Origin: an uncultured Eggerthella sp.
GTDB lineage: Bacteria > Actinomycetota > Coriobacteriia > Coriobacteriales > Eggerthellaceae
NCBI GenBank assembly: GCA_900538545.1
Contig: UPYK01000008.1
Coordinates: forward strand, 1-64,000
DNA: 64,000 nucleotides
Direction of reading: 5' to 3'
Numbering within the stretch: the stretch's first letter is position 1; every line of letters starts with the position of its first letter. Made by a program: the position numbers and the translations under genes. Under the pieces are notes generated by a model that saw only the letters and a list, made by a program, of their open reading frames with translations, searched no databases and was not told where the DNA came from. Positions 50,256-59,460 of the stretch are shown here, piece after piece.

Positions 50256-51185
50256 CTAGCGATTCTTCTTGACCTTGTTGGCGATGCGATCAACGACCGA
50301 AACCGTCTCGCGACGATCCTTACCCCAGAACGCGACCGCGATCATATCGGGCCCCACATGACATCCGATGACCGGACCGATATTGCAATCAACGAGCACG
50401 AGATCCTCGTCGGCCTTCACGAGCATGTCTTCGAGGCGTGCGACATCCTTCGGGCAATCGGCATTGCCAGTGAGTACCACACCGCCTTCGCTGTCCGCTT
50501 CACGGTTTCGCTCGAAGTACTCAACGAGCGCCTTCATGCCCTTCTTGCGACCACGCGCAACACCCACAAGAGCGAGCGAACCATCGAGCCCGAATCCGAG
50601 CAACGGCTTCGCATCGAGCTTCGAGCCCGCGAACGCGACCGAGCGTGGGATGCGTCCACCGCGATGCAAGCTATCAAGGTCGCTCACCATGAAGTACCCG
50701 TGCGCATAATAGAGCGCCTCAGATGCCCAATCGGCAAGCTCGGCTGCGGTCATGCCTTTTTGGTGCTGCCTGATCGCTTCGTAGATCAAAAGCCCTTCAG
50801 CGATCGAAGCGAGCTTGGTGTCGACCACATGAAGCTCGAAATCGGGATGGGCTTGCTTGATCTGATCAGCAGCGATGCAGGCCGTCGAATACGAACCGGA
50901 AAGCGCGCTCGAAAATGAGAGCAGCACCGCAGGCTTTCCTTCTTCATAGGCTTGTTTGAACACCTCGAGAAATTCACCGAGCGTTACCTGAGAGGTGGAG
51001 GGCTCATCGCCGCCGCGCATCGCTTCATAGAAATCATGCGCAGTAAGAGAAGCATACATATCATCGATATGCGAGCCCGACTCGTTGTTATAGCTAAAAC
51101 CGACGATCTTGACGCCTTCTGCATCCACCACATCACGTGGAAGATCGCAGCAAGAATCGATGATCAAAGAACAATTGATAGACAT
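50256..51185 (-). CDS. DegV family fatty-acid-binding protein
   Basis: The 309-residue protein has the DegV pattern LIIDSCCDLPRD, the FEASTSQVTLGEF-type TSQ motif (PSTSQVTLGEFLEVF) and IGPVIGCHVGPDMIAVAF. DegV/FakB proteins bind a fatty acid for phosphorylation by FakA, but no fakA is nearby. A Cys pair follows the first Asp (DSCCD). It lies 15 bp after a second DegV gene. Confidence 0.92.
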   Translation of the reverse strand: MSINCSLIIDSCCDLPRDVVDAEGVKIVGFSYNNESGSHIDDMYASLTAHDFYEAMRGGDEPSTSQVTLGEFLEVFKQAYEEGKPAVLLSFSSALSGSYSTACIAADQIKQAHPDFELHVVDTKLASIAEGLLIYEAIRQHQKGMTAAELADWASEALYYAHGYFMVSDLDSLHRGGRIPRSVAFAGSKLDAKPLLGFGLDGSLALVGVARGRKKGMKALVEYFERNREADSEGGVVLTGNADCPKDVARLEDMLVKADEDLVLVDCNIGPVIGCHVGPDMIAVAFWGKDRRETVSVVDRIANKVKKNR

Positions 51186-51200
51186 AGTTGCAGCTTTCTC

Positions 51201-52109
51201 TTAGTTCGAGCACATGAGCGCTTGGAGATTTCCCGTAACCTTATCTTTGAGCGGCTCGTTGCATTCATAGGCGATACCGATCGCGGGGCCAACATGCAAA
51301 CCGATCACGGGACTGACCGGCAGGACGCGCACCGACCTCTTGATGAGCGGCTCGACCACTTCTTTTGCCCACTCAAGAGCAGGGGCCTTGTCGCCAATAT
51401 ACTGAACGACAAGATGTTTCAAACCGCCACTCGCCTCGATATCTGCCTCGAGCATCTCGATGATGCGCATGAGCGCCTTCTTGCGCGAGCGAACCTTCGC
51501 TGCGACTTGCGCTGTTCCATCCTTAACGGTAAGAACGGGCGAGATGCGCATCAGATTGCCGATGAGCGCCGCAGCACCACCGATGCGACCGCCCTTCTTC
51601 AAGAAGGTAAGATTCTCAGGAGTGAACAAAAAGCGCGTCGATGCGATGCTCTTCAAAACCGTTTGTGCAGCTTCTTCAAGCGTGCTACCAGAAGCAACCG
51701 CCTCGGCGCCATCAACAACCACCCATCCTTCATCAAAGCCACAAGAGGTTGAGTTGATCATGACGTACTTGAAGCCGATATTGCGCGATTCCACCGCACG
51801 AGCTGCGCGCAGAGCGCCATCATACGTTCCCGAAAGCTCCGTCGAGATCCAGATGCCCAAGACCTCATCACCCGCTTGGGCATAGCCTTCGAACAGCTCT
51901 TCCAGATCGGCCTGCGAAGGCTGACTTGAGGTGGGGATGTTATCGACCATCTCATAGATATGACTATAGAAATCATCCAGATCCATCGTGACATCATCGT
52001 ATTCTTTCCCCTCGTGATGAACGAAAAGAGATACGACATCGATATTGAGGTCTTCGACCAGATCTTGAGGCAAAGAAGCGACTGAATCAGTAACAACTCT
52101 TATCATCAT
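51201..52109 (-). CDS. DegV family fatty-acid-binding protein (second copy)
   Basis: The 302-residue protein has VVTDSVASLPQDLVEDL, PTSSQPSQADLEELFEGY (ligand-binding TSQPS) and VIGLHVGPAIGIAYECN. It is a distant paralogue of its downstream neighbour rather than a recent copy. It overlaps pncB as ATGA. Two FakB-type proteins with different lipid preference are common in Gram-positives. Confidence 0.93.
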   Translation of the reverse strand: MMIRVVTDSVASLPQDLVEDLNIDVVSLFVHHEGKEYDDVTMDLDDFYSHIYEMVDNIPTSSQPSQADLEELFEGYAQAGDEVLGIWISTELSGTYDGALRAARAVESRNIGFKYVMINSTSCGFDEGWVVVDGAEAVASGSTLEEAAQTVLKSIASTRFLFTPENLTFLKKGGRIGGAAALIGNLMRISPVLTVKDGTAQVAAKVRSRKKALMRIIEMLEADIEASGGLKHLVVQYIGDKAPALEWAKEVVEPLIKRSVRVLPVSPVIGLHVGPAIGIAYECNEPLKDKVTGNLQALMCSN

Positions 52110-53566
52110 GAATTTCCTAACATATCCGAGACAAGTTTATGACGACGATGAAAAAGCCCATACTCTAATCCTACTGGATATGAGTGCGGGTTGAGGATGC
52201 GCTTTTGACTTTCATCCAAAAGATCAAGCTGTTCCCTGCAGCGTTCGCGCGCCTCCATGGCGTTGCCGAATGAAGGATCGACCACGCGTTTGCCACTGCG
52301 TACGATTGGCTCGAGCAAGGTGGTGTACGCCAAGCCCGCAAGAGACTTCTGACGGATCTCATCAGCAGGGTCGACGATACGTTCGCGCTCCACCCCATGG
52401 TTGATGTCGAAGACCATGTCACCTGCAAGCCTGCCATCCTCATGGAAGTAACGACGTACATCGAGCACGCCTGGTGTGGTGAGCTTCACAGCCTGACCTG
52501 AGACCTTGATGCAGTCCTGCCATTCCGAATCGGTCGTTTCGCGCTTTGCGGCAAGCTTATAGACCCCGCCGAGCGCCGGCTGATCATAGGCAGTCGTGAG
52601 CTTTGTGCCCACGCCCCAGGAATTCACCTGGGCACCAGAGTCCTTGATCGATTTGATGGTGTATTCATCAAGATCGTTCGAGAGCACGATACCCGTTTCA
52701 GTAAGACCTGCCTCATCGAGCATCTTGCGCGCCTGCTTGGCACGCCAAGAAAGGTCGCCCGAATCGATACGGATCGCGCTTAACGTTTCACCGCGCTCTT
52801 TCATCTCGAGGCCGACCGTGATGGCATTCTTGATGCCCTGGGTTATGTCATAGGTATCCACGAGCAACACGCAATTCTTGGGCATGACGCGCGCATATTC
52901 GCGGAACGCTTCGAGCTCGTCATCGAACGACATCACCCACGAATGCGCATGCGTACCTGAAACAGGAATGTTGAAGAGCTTGCCCGCGAGCACGTTCGAA
53001 GTGGAAGCGCAACCGCCCACCACCGCAGCACGTGAGGCACGCAATCCTCCGTCTTCACCCTGCGCACGACGCAACCCGAATTCAGCAACGGGAGAATCCG
53101 CAGAAAGGCAGACACGCGCAGCTTTGGTCGCGATGAGCGTTTCGAAGTTCACGCAGTTGAGCAATGCCGTCTCGAGCAGCTGGCACTGAAGGATCGGACC
53201 GGTAACGCGCAGGAGCGGATCATTCGGGAATACGACCGTGCCTTCACGCACCGCATCGATATCGACCGAGAGCTCCATCGTGCTCAAGTAATCCAAGAAT
53301 GCAGGATCGAAGAGTGCGCCACCACCGGGCGCCTCGAGTGATGCGAGATACGCAATATCGTCCGAAGTGAAACGGTAGTCTTCAATGACCTCGAGCACGT
53401 GATCGGTGCCGCATGCGATAGCATACCCACCTTGAAACGGATTAGTACGGAAAAAGGCGTGAAAACACGCCTCTTCCTCAAGCTTATTGCATTCCCAATA
53501 GCCTTGCGCCATGGTCAGCTGATAGAGATCGGTCAAAAGAGAATAGTTATGATTGCCCACCGGCAT
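52106..53566 (-). CDS. pncB: Nicotinate phosphoribosyltransferase
   Basis: PncB converts nicotinate to its mononucleotide in NAD salvage. The 486-residue protein has YQLTMAQGYWECNKLEEEACFHAFFR at the start, EFGLRRAQGEDGG, the SGTHAHSWVMSF active-site His region and AIRIDSGDLSW. The product feeds NadD encoded at 20414. It overlaps ricT by 20 nt and degV by ATGA. Confidence 0.97.
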   Translation of the reverse strand: MPVGNHNYSLLTDLYQLTMAQGYWECNKLEEEACFHAFFRTNPFQGGYAIACGTDHVLEVIEDYRFTSDDIAYLASLEAPGGGALFDPAFLDYLSTMELSVDIDAVREGTVVFPNDPLLRVTGPILQCQLLETALLNCVNFETLIATKAARVCLSADSPVAEFGLRRAQGEDGGLRASRAAVVGGCASTSNVLAGKLFNIPVSGTHAHSWVMSFDDELEAFREYARVMPKNCVLLVDTYDITQGIKNAITVGLEMKERGETLSAIRIDSGDLSWRAKQARKMLDEAGLTETGIVLSNDLDEYTIKSIKDSGAQVNSWGVGTKLTTAYDQPALGGVYKLAAKRETTDSEWQDCIKVSGQAVKLTTPGVLDVRRYFHEDGRLAGDMVFDINHGVERERIVDPADEIRQKSLAGLAYTTLLEPIVRSGKRVVDPSFGNAMEARERCREQLDLLDESQKRILNPHSYPVGLEYGLFHRRHKLVSDMLGNS

Positions 53567-54956
53567 TGTTCTCTCCCCCCGTCGTATGGCTACGACGTCG
53601 TGATCTGCGATGCGTCGAAGTGCCCGAACTCTTCGAGTCTCTCTTGGTGTTCGGATTCTCGTGAAGCGAACTCAAGCCAGAGGACTTTTGTCCAGGACGC
53701 GCTCCTTGCGCACCGCCGTTCTTGCGATTGCCATTGTTCTGGCGATTGCCCTGCGCATTGTTCGAGCGCTTGTTCTGACCATTCGAAGCGCCACCGCGAT
53801 TGCGGCGATTGCGTCCCGAAGACTCCTTCTTGCCCGAACGCGCGCCTTCGCCCCCGCGATCGCCCGATTGCTTTTTCCCTTGGTTATTCTTCTGCGAAGA
53901 GTTTGAACGATTCTCGCCCTCTTTGTTGCCACGATTACGACGACGCTTGCGGCGCTTGCCTTCTGCCTCAGCCGACGAAGACGAGCCTTCCCCATCAAGA
54001 CGAGCAGCAGGGCGCGCACCAACCGGAATATCGTCGCCACTGAAGTTGATCACATCCACCAGGCCCGCGCCACCGAGTGCGTCGAACTGGCTCTTCTGCA
54101 CGTATTCCTCATACACTTCAGCGCTGATCACGTGCGGACGTCTTCCCTCTTCGGGGGCCTCGAAATCCTCGAGCGGGATCTTCAGGTTCGAACCGTCTTC
54201 GAGCGTGATCGTGATCCGCTCAGAAGGCACGTTGATATCCGTTACCTTCGCTATGCCATCAGGCGTTTCGATCTTCGCACCCATCTTAGGAGCACGCGAA
54301 TTGAATTCCTTGTACGTATCATATTCATAGCGCAAGCAGCACATGAGCCTACCGCACACGCCCGAGATCTTCTGCGGATTGAGCGAAAGATTCTGTTCCT
54401 TCGCCATGCGGATCGATACGGGCGAGAATTCGCCACCGAAACGCGTGCAGCACAGCTCTTGACCGCAATGCCCCAAACCGCCGATGATGCGCGCACCATC
54501 GCGCACACCGATCTGGCGCATGTCGACGCGTACATGGAAATAGGAAGCGAGCTTGCGCACGAGCTCGCGAAAGTCGATGCGCTCTTCTGCCTCGAAATAG
54601 AAGACTGCCTTATCGCCTTCGAAAAGATACTCAACGAGCACCGGATGCATATCCTTGTTGGACTCGAGCGCGATCTCTTTGAACGCACCGAGTGCTTGGG
54701 CGCTCTTCTCCTCGAGCTCGCGTACCTTCTCCATGTCTTCCGGCGTTGCCAGACGCACGACCTCTTTGAGCGGAGATTTCAGATCCTTGACCAGATCGTC
54801 GCTCACCTCGAGAACATCCGATGTTGCGATGCCGTATTCAAGCCCGCGACTCGTGTTCACGATGACATCGTCACCAGCACGTATATCTAAATCGGTTGGA
54901 TCGAACCAAAGAACCTTAGGTCCGACCTGCAGCTTAATGGGAGCCACCCGAACCAT
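53547..54956 (-). CDS. ricT: RicT/PSP1-family protein with long basic low-complexity tail
   Basis: The N-terminal half (1-280) is the PSP1 domain of RicT/YaaT, with VLWFDPTDLDIRAGDDVIV, the Cys set GLGHCGQELCCTRFGGEFSP and NPQKISGVCGRLMCCLRYE that binds iron-sulfur clusters in the RicAFT complex. RicT acts in mRNA maturation in Bacillus. The final 150 residues are almost entirely Arg, Lys, Asn, Gly, Ser and Gln and look like an RNA-binding tail not seen in the Firmicute protein. It overlaps holB by 23 nt, the standard neighbour. Confidence 0.93.
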   Translation of the reverse strand: MVRVAPIKLQVGPKVLWFDPTDLDIRAGDDVIVNTSRGLEYGIATSDVLEVSDDLVKDLKSPLKEVVRLATPEDMEKVRELEEKSAQALGAFKEIALESNKDMHPVLVEYLFEGDKAVFYFEAEERIDFRELVRKLASYFHVRVDMRQIGVRDGARIIGGLGHCGQELCCTRFGGEFSPVSIRMAKEQNLSLNPQKISGVCGRLMCCLRYEYDTYKEFNSRAPKMGAKIETPDGIAKVTDINVPSERITITLEDGSNLKIPLEDFEAPEEGRRPHVISAEVYEEYVQKSQFDALGGAGLVDVINFSGDDIPVGARPAARLDGEGSSSSAEAEGKRRKRRRNRGNKEGENRSNSSQKNNQGKKQSGDRGGEGARSGKKESSGRNRRNRGGASNGQNKRSNNAQGNRQNNGNRKNGGAQGARPGQKSSGLSSLHENPNTKRDSKSSGTSTHRRSRRRSHTTGGENNAGGQS

Positions 54957-56070
54957 AAAAAACCTCTCTTATCGTAAAAAGAAGCGTGTCGAGACACGTT
55001 TCTGTAGAAACATTATAGGCGATCGCCTTATCGCAACGATAGGTTGCGTCGATCGCACGAACCAAGCCTGCGGGCGTTGTGCGCGCCGCAGCCTGCTCCA
55101 GATCGTTCATCACATCAATATTAACAATCTGCTCGACTGCCTGAGATTTAATCATCAAAACGTCACGTAACCAGGATCGAATGATCGAAGTGACCTGCGC
55201 GAGCGACTCGAGCGATGCCTTTGTGAGCACGCGCTTGTTGCGCGCCTCGATCTGCTTGAGCGCTGCCTTGCTCAGGAATTCTTCAGACTCATTGATCGCT
55301 TCGGCCTGTTCGCTCTGCACGACATCGACCCACGCCTTCGCGCTCTTCACAAGCTCAGCAGCGTATTCGAGCACATCGCGCTCGTCCGAGAGCGGCAGTA
55401 ACGTGAGGATCTCGAGGATACGACGGCGAAAGCCGGTCTTTTCGGGGCTCTTACAGAATCCGATCGCCTTCGTGACCGAGCCATTGCACGCCTCGACCGC
55501 GATGCGCGCCTGTTCCGCGCTCACCCCTGTGTTCTGCGAGATGATGCCCGATGCCTCGGTGGTGGGAATATGACGGAACGGCACCACCTGACAGCGCGAA
55601 ACGATGGTGGGAAGCACCGCATCCTTCGTACGCCCGAGCAGGATGAACACCACATTCTCCGGCGGTTCTTCGAGCGTTTTCAGAAATGCGTTTGCTGCCT
55701 GCGTACCCAAAAGATCGACGCGATCGATGATGTAGATCTTGCGCGTAGCTTGGATGGGAGCAAGATGCGCATCAGCCACCACTTCACGGATCTGATCGAC
55801 GAGATAGCCATGCGCACCCTCAGGTTCGATGAAGTGGATATCGGGGTGGTTCCGGCGTGCTGCGCGCCTGCAGTGGTCGCACGTCATGCAGCCCTGATCA
55901 GGGCAGATGAGCGCCTGGGCAAAGGCATAGGCTGCCGAAGTCTTGTTGGAACCGGGAGGCCCGGTGAACAGATAGGCGTGGCTCAAACGGCCCGTGCGTA
56001 GCGTGGTGCGCAGATAATCACGAACCTGAGCTTGACCGAAGATGCTCTCGAATACGTCGGCCACCCGCAT
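54934..56070 (-). CDS. holB: DNA polymerase III subunit delta'
   Basis: The clamp-loader subunit delta' of 378 residues starts at ATG 56070, overlapping the tmk stop by one base (TGATG), with CGAGG upstream. It has a P-loop GPPGSNKTSAAYAFAQAL, the zinc finger CPDQGCMTCDHC and the SRC motif VSRCQVVPF. The Walker A Gly-Lys is degenerate (GSNKT) as often in delta'. It sits between tmk and ricT, the conserved order in Gram-positives. Confidence 0.95.
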   Translation of the reverse strand: MRVADVFESIFGQAQVRDYLRTTLRTGRLSHAYLFTGPPGSNKTSAAYAFAQALICPDQGCMTCDHCRRAARRNHPDIHFIEPEGAHGYLVDQIREVVADAHLAPIQATRKIYIIDRVDLLGTQAANAFLKTLEEPPENVVFILLGRTKDAVLPTIVSRCQVVPFRHIPTTEASGIISQNTGVSAEQARIAVEACNGSVTKAIGFCKSPEKTGFRRRILEILTLLPLSDERDVLEYAAELVKSAKAWVDVVQSEQAEAINESEEFLSKAALKQIEARNKRVLTKASLESLAQVTSIIRSWLRDVLMIKSQAVEQIVNIDVMNDLEQAAARTTPAGLVRAIDATYRCDKAIAYNVSTETCLDTLLFTIREVFYGSGGSH

Positions 56071-56819
56071 CAATCCTCGGAAAGATCGATGCGCGCCTTT
56101 TCGCTGGTATCACGCTGAAGGATCGGGTCGAAGAAGCCTTCTTTCCATACGAAGGAATCGCTCCCCCAACCGAAGATATCTTTGATCTGTGTAAAGATAG
56201 CGCGCGCTGTCTCATCCTTGGTACCCGAAGAGTTGACGACACGGATGCGCTCGGGGTTTTCCGCCGCGATCGCAAGAAAGCCGTTATTCACGCGCGCATG
56301 GAAGCTCGTACCCGCCTGCTCAAGACGATCGGCATCGCCGTGGTGCGTTGCACGCTCGAGACCTTCTTCGGCAGAGGCACCCGTGGTGAGCAGGATCGTG
56401 CGACAGGGATGCACCCCTTGGCAAGCGAAGCTGTTCGCTTGGCGCACGAACGACATCGGAAGCCCGCGGCCGTATACCTGGTAGGCGATGGTCGAATCGT
56501 AGAAACGGTCGAGCAGCACCACCGCTCCTCGCGCGAGCGCCGGGATGATGACCTCACGAATGATCTGAGCACGCGCTGCTTCGTAGATGAGCAGCTCCGA
56601 TTCTGCACACAGACCAGCATTCTTAGGATCGAGCACGATAGCGCGCAAATCCTCACCTACGCTCGTACCGCCTGGCTCACGAAGGCAGATGACCTCATGG
56701 CCCATCGCTCGCAAACAGGAAGCGAGGAAGGTGATATGCGTTGTTTTCCCTGCGCCATCTCCCCCTTCGAAGGTAATGAAGATGCCGGCAGTCTTTTTCT
56801 GTTGATCTTGATCAGCCAC
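56070..56819 (-). CDS. tmk: Thymidylate kinase
   Basis: Tmk phosphorylates dTMP. I place the start at GTG 56819 (TTGAGG upstream, 249 residues) rather than TTG 56837, which overlaps fumB. It has FEGGDGAGKTTHITFLA, REPGGTSVGEDLRAIV and LDRFYDSTIAYQVYGRG. The C-terminal 40 residues (WGSDSFVWKEGFFDPILQRD) are an unusual extension beyond the lid and core. It supplies dTTP together with ThyX at 62149. Confidence 0.95.
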   Translation of the reverse strand: MADQDQQKKTAGIFITFEGGDGAGKTTHITFLASCLRAMGHEVICLREPGGTSVGEDLRAIVLDPKNAGLCAESELLIYEAARAQIIREVIIPALARGAVVLLDRFYDSTIAYQVYGRGLPMSFVRQANSFACQGVHPCRTILLTTGASAEEGLERATHHGDADRLEQAGTSFHARVNNGFLAIAAENPERIRVVNSSGTKDETARAIFTQIKDIFGWGSDSFVWKEGFFDPILQRDTSEKARIDLSED

Positions 56820-56826
56820 CGAAACC

Positions 56827-57369
56827 TCAATCTTCAAGCGAGTAGATGCTCGTGCCCAGCGTGTCGATCCCTACGAACACCGGAAGATCGACCACATCGA
56901 TGCGCCTGAGCGCTTCGGTTCCCAGATCGTCATAGGCAAGCGTTTCGTCGCCCACTACGCACTTGGCGAGAAACGCTGCCGCGCCGCCCGTTGCCACGAA
57001 ATAGACTGAAGAGTACTCCTTGCAGGCCTTCTTCACATCGTCCGAGCGTTCACCCTTGCCGATCGTGCCGGTAAGGCCCATCGACATGAGCAGCGGTGCC
57101 GCGAAATCCATGCGCGAAGACGTGGTAGGGCCGATCGCGCCGAACGGCCTGCCTGCTTTAGGAGGCGTAGGACCTGCATAGAAAATGACCTGACCAGTGA
57201 GTCCGTAAGGTAGCGTCTTGAGCTTCTTCTCGCGGATCTCGTCGAGCAAGCGAATATGACCAGCATCACGCAAGGTGTATACCGGACCAGTGAGCAGACA
57301 GGCATCGCCCGCACGCAGCGAACGAGCATCAGCCTTGCTCAAGGGGAGTTGAATGTGCTTATAGTTCAA
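56827..57369 (-). CDS. fumB: Fumarate hydratase class I, beta subunit
   Basis: The 180-residue protein is the C-terminal (beta) swivel domain of iron-sulfur fumarase/tartrate dehydratase: LPLSKADARSLRAGDACLLTG, IFYAGPTPPKAGRPFGAIGPTTS and YFVATGGAAAFLAKCV. The start is TTG 57369, decided by GAGGAGG seven bases upstream. It overlaps the alpha subunit by 11 nt. It interconverts malate and fumarate with the alpha subunit. Confidence 0.93.
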   Translation of the reverse strand: MNYKHIQLPLSKADARSLRAGDACLLTGPVYTLRDAGHIRLLDEIREKKLKTLPYGLTGQVIFYAGPTPPKAGRPFGAIGPTTSSRMDFAAPLLMSMGLTGTIGKGERSDDVKKACKEYSSVYFVATGGAAAFLAKCVVGDETLAYDDLGTEALRRIDVVDLPVFVGIDTLGTSIYSLED

Positions 57370-58204
57370 CGGTGAGCCTCCTCAACGCCGAGCAACCCAT
57401 GTTCACCGCTACCGGCAAGGCAGCGATATGGCAGGGTGCAGTTTTCACACGCACACCGAGCGCGGTGGTGTCTCCGCCCAGGCCGCCAGCACCGATGCCG
57501 GTGGCGTTGATGGCCTCGAGCAGCTCCTGCTCGAATGCGGCGGTTTCAGGATCGGGTGCGGCAACATTGAGCGGACGCATGAGCGCAAGCTTAGAAAGCC
57601 CCGCTACTTTATCGAAAGTGCCTCCCACACCAACTCCCACCACGAGTGGCGGGCAGGCGTTTGCTGCTTTTTCCTCTACACAGGAAAGCACGGTGTCGAT
57701 AACGCCCTGCTTGCCCGCATTGGGTGTGAGCATGGCAACGCGACTCGCATTATCCGAGCCGCCGCCTTTGAGCATCATATGCAGACGAGCAACACCCGGT
57801 TCGTCCACCAGGCGCAATTCACAGAAAGCCGGCGTATTGTCGCCCGTGTTTGTACGATCGAACAGCGCATCGCGCACGACCGACTTGCGCAGCTTCGAAT
57901 TGATGAATCCTGCCGCTACCGATTGGTCGACCTTCGAGAAGACATTGGCGTTGAGCGCGATGTCGGGACCGACCTCCAAACAGAGCCACACCGTACCCGT
58001 ATCTTGGCAGATGGGCACGTGATCCTCGTTCGCGATCTGCGCGTTCAGCACCAACTGATCCAGCACGATCTTCGCACGTTCATGCGTTTCACGATCGCGC
58101 GCGGCGATGAGCGCCTCCAAGATATCGGGAGGTAGGATGCTTGCCAGTCGCGGAATGGAGACGAGCAATGCATCGGAAATGGTATTTGAGGAAAGAACCT
58201 GCAT
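57359..58204 (-). CDS. fumA: Fumarate hydratase class I, alpha subunit
   Basis: The 281-residue subunit holds the [4Fe-4S] cluster ligands, with ICQDTGTVW and KGGGSDNASRVAMLTPN, CPPLVVGVGVGGTFDKV. I chose ATG 58204; TTG 58213 is an alternative. It lies 27 bp after mdh. With mdh it converts oxaloacetate to fumarate (or the reverse), a step suited to anaerobic fumarate respiration. Confidence 0.94.
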   Translation of the reverse strand: MQVLSSNTISDALLVSIPRLASILPPDILEALIAARDRETHERAKIVLDQLVLNAQIANEDHVPICQDTGTVWLCLEVGPDIALNANVFSKVDQSVAAGFINSKLRKSVVRDALFDRTNTGDNTPAFCELRLVDEPGVARLHMMLKGGGSDNASRVAMLTPNAGKQGVIDTVLSCVEEKAANACPPLVVGVGVGGTFDKVAGLSKLALMRPLNVAAPDPETAAFEQELLEAINATGIGAGGLGGDTTALGVRVKTAPCHIAALPVAVNMGCSALRRLTVEL

Positions 58205-58231
58205 GTGAACCAACTACTTTCGAGAAGCACC

Positions 58232-59155
58232 TTATGCGGGAAGGTTTTCGAGACCCTTCTTCACGCTTGCAGCAGATTCCTGAAGTGCTGCCATTTCGTC
58301 TTCCGTGAGATCGAATTCCACGATCTCTTCAACGCCATTCTTGCCGAGACGTGTGGGGATGTTCATGTAGAGGTCGTGCAAGCCATAAGGGCCATCGATA
58401 TAGGAACACACGCTCATGACCTCATGGGAATCAGTGAGGATCGCTTCGACCATCTTTGCGATGGAAGCGCCCGGAGCATAGTACGCAGAGCCGGTCTTCA
58501 GATGAGCGACCACTTCGGCGCCACCCTTCACGCAGCGCTGCACCACTTCGGCGACCTCTTCTTCGCTCATCAGCTCAGTGATGGGGCGACCTGCGACGGT
58601 GGTGTAGCGTGGCCAGCACACCATACCTTCGCCGTGTGCGCCAAGCGCCCATGCCACCACGTCCGCTGGATCGCAGCCGAGCTTTTCGCAGACGGCGAAC
58701 GAAAGACGCGCGGAATCGAGCACGCCGCCCATGCCCATCAGGCGATTGCTGGGCAATCCCGACTTCTGATACGCAAGATACGTCATGACATCGAGCGGAT
58801 TGGTGACGCAGATATAGATGGCATCGGGAGAATACTTGATAGCCTCATCGATGACAGAAGACATGATGCCCGAATTCACGCCGAGCAGGTCTTCACGCGT
58901 CATGCCAGGCTTGCGGGCGATGCCCGCGGTGATGACCACCACATCGGAATCGGCAGTAGGAGCATAGTCGTTCGTGCCCGTAACGCTTACCGTGAACTTC
59001 TCGACCGAACGCATGTGCATCATATCGAGCGCCTTGCCTTGTGGCAGACCTTCGGCCACATCGACCAAGACCACATCGGCGAGATTCTTGCTTGCGATGA
59101 TATGTGCTGCAGTCGCGCCGACGTTACCTGCACCAACGATGGTTACCTTACTCAC
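58232..59155 (-). CDS. mdh: Malate dehydrogenase (LDH-like type)
   Basis: The 307-residue NAD-dependent enzyme starts at GTG 59155, supported by AGGAGG six bases upstream; the frame is open about 200 bp further without a site. VTIVGAGNVGATAAHII binds NAD. The substrate loop ARKPGMTREDLL has Arg at the position that selects malate rather than lactate, and the active-site GAHGE follows. It heads the mdh-fumA-fumB set. Confidence 0.95.
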   Translation of the reverse strand: MSKVTIVGAGNVGATAAHIIASKNLADVVLVDVAEGLPQGKALDMMHMRSVEKFTVSVTGTNDYAPTADSDVVVITAGIARKPGMTREDLLGVNSGIMSSVIDEAIKYSPDAIYICVTNPLDVMTYLAYQKSGLPSNRLMGMGGVLDSARLSFAVCEKLGCDPADVVAWALGAHGEGMVCWPRYTTVAGRPITELMSEEEVAEVVQRCVKGGAEVVAHLKTGSAYYAPGASIAKMVEAILTDSHEVMSVCSYIDGPYGLHDLYMNIPTRLGKNGVEEIVEFDLTEDEMAALQESAASVKKGLENLPA

Positions 59156-59359
59156 GATTCCCTCCTGGAGTCCTTCAATAGATTCATTATCCTCTATTGT
59201 AAAGGTGAACAACCCCGCAAGGAAGCACTTTACGGCCGCATTCGCATTTCTGCACGTATTCCGATGTTTTATATCATTGTTCGTGCCGGCATCCCTGCTG
59301 TCACCAGAGAATGTGAACAGGACATCGAAGGTGCCCGAAATACCCCCCCGCAAAAGCAG

Positions 59360-59394
59360 AACGCCCGAGATGATCGCATTGCACCTCGGGCGTT
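59360..59394 (-). terminator. Candidate terminator after topA
   Basis: AACGCCCGAG and CTCGGGCGTT form a 10-bp stem with a 15-base loop, then CTGCTTTTGCG on the minus strand. The U run is short. The rest of the 305-bp gap to mdh holds its promoter region but no clear -10/-35 pair. Confidence 0.5.
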
Positions 59395-59460
59395 CGAATG
59401 GATCTCGGTCTCACTGAGACGATCGTGACCTGTTCGAGTCTACGCTCTTTCTGCTGCTCT

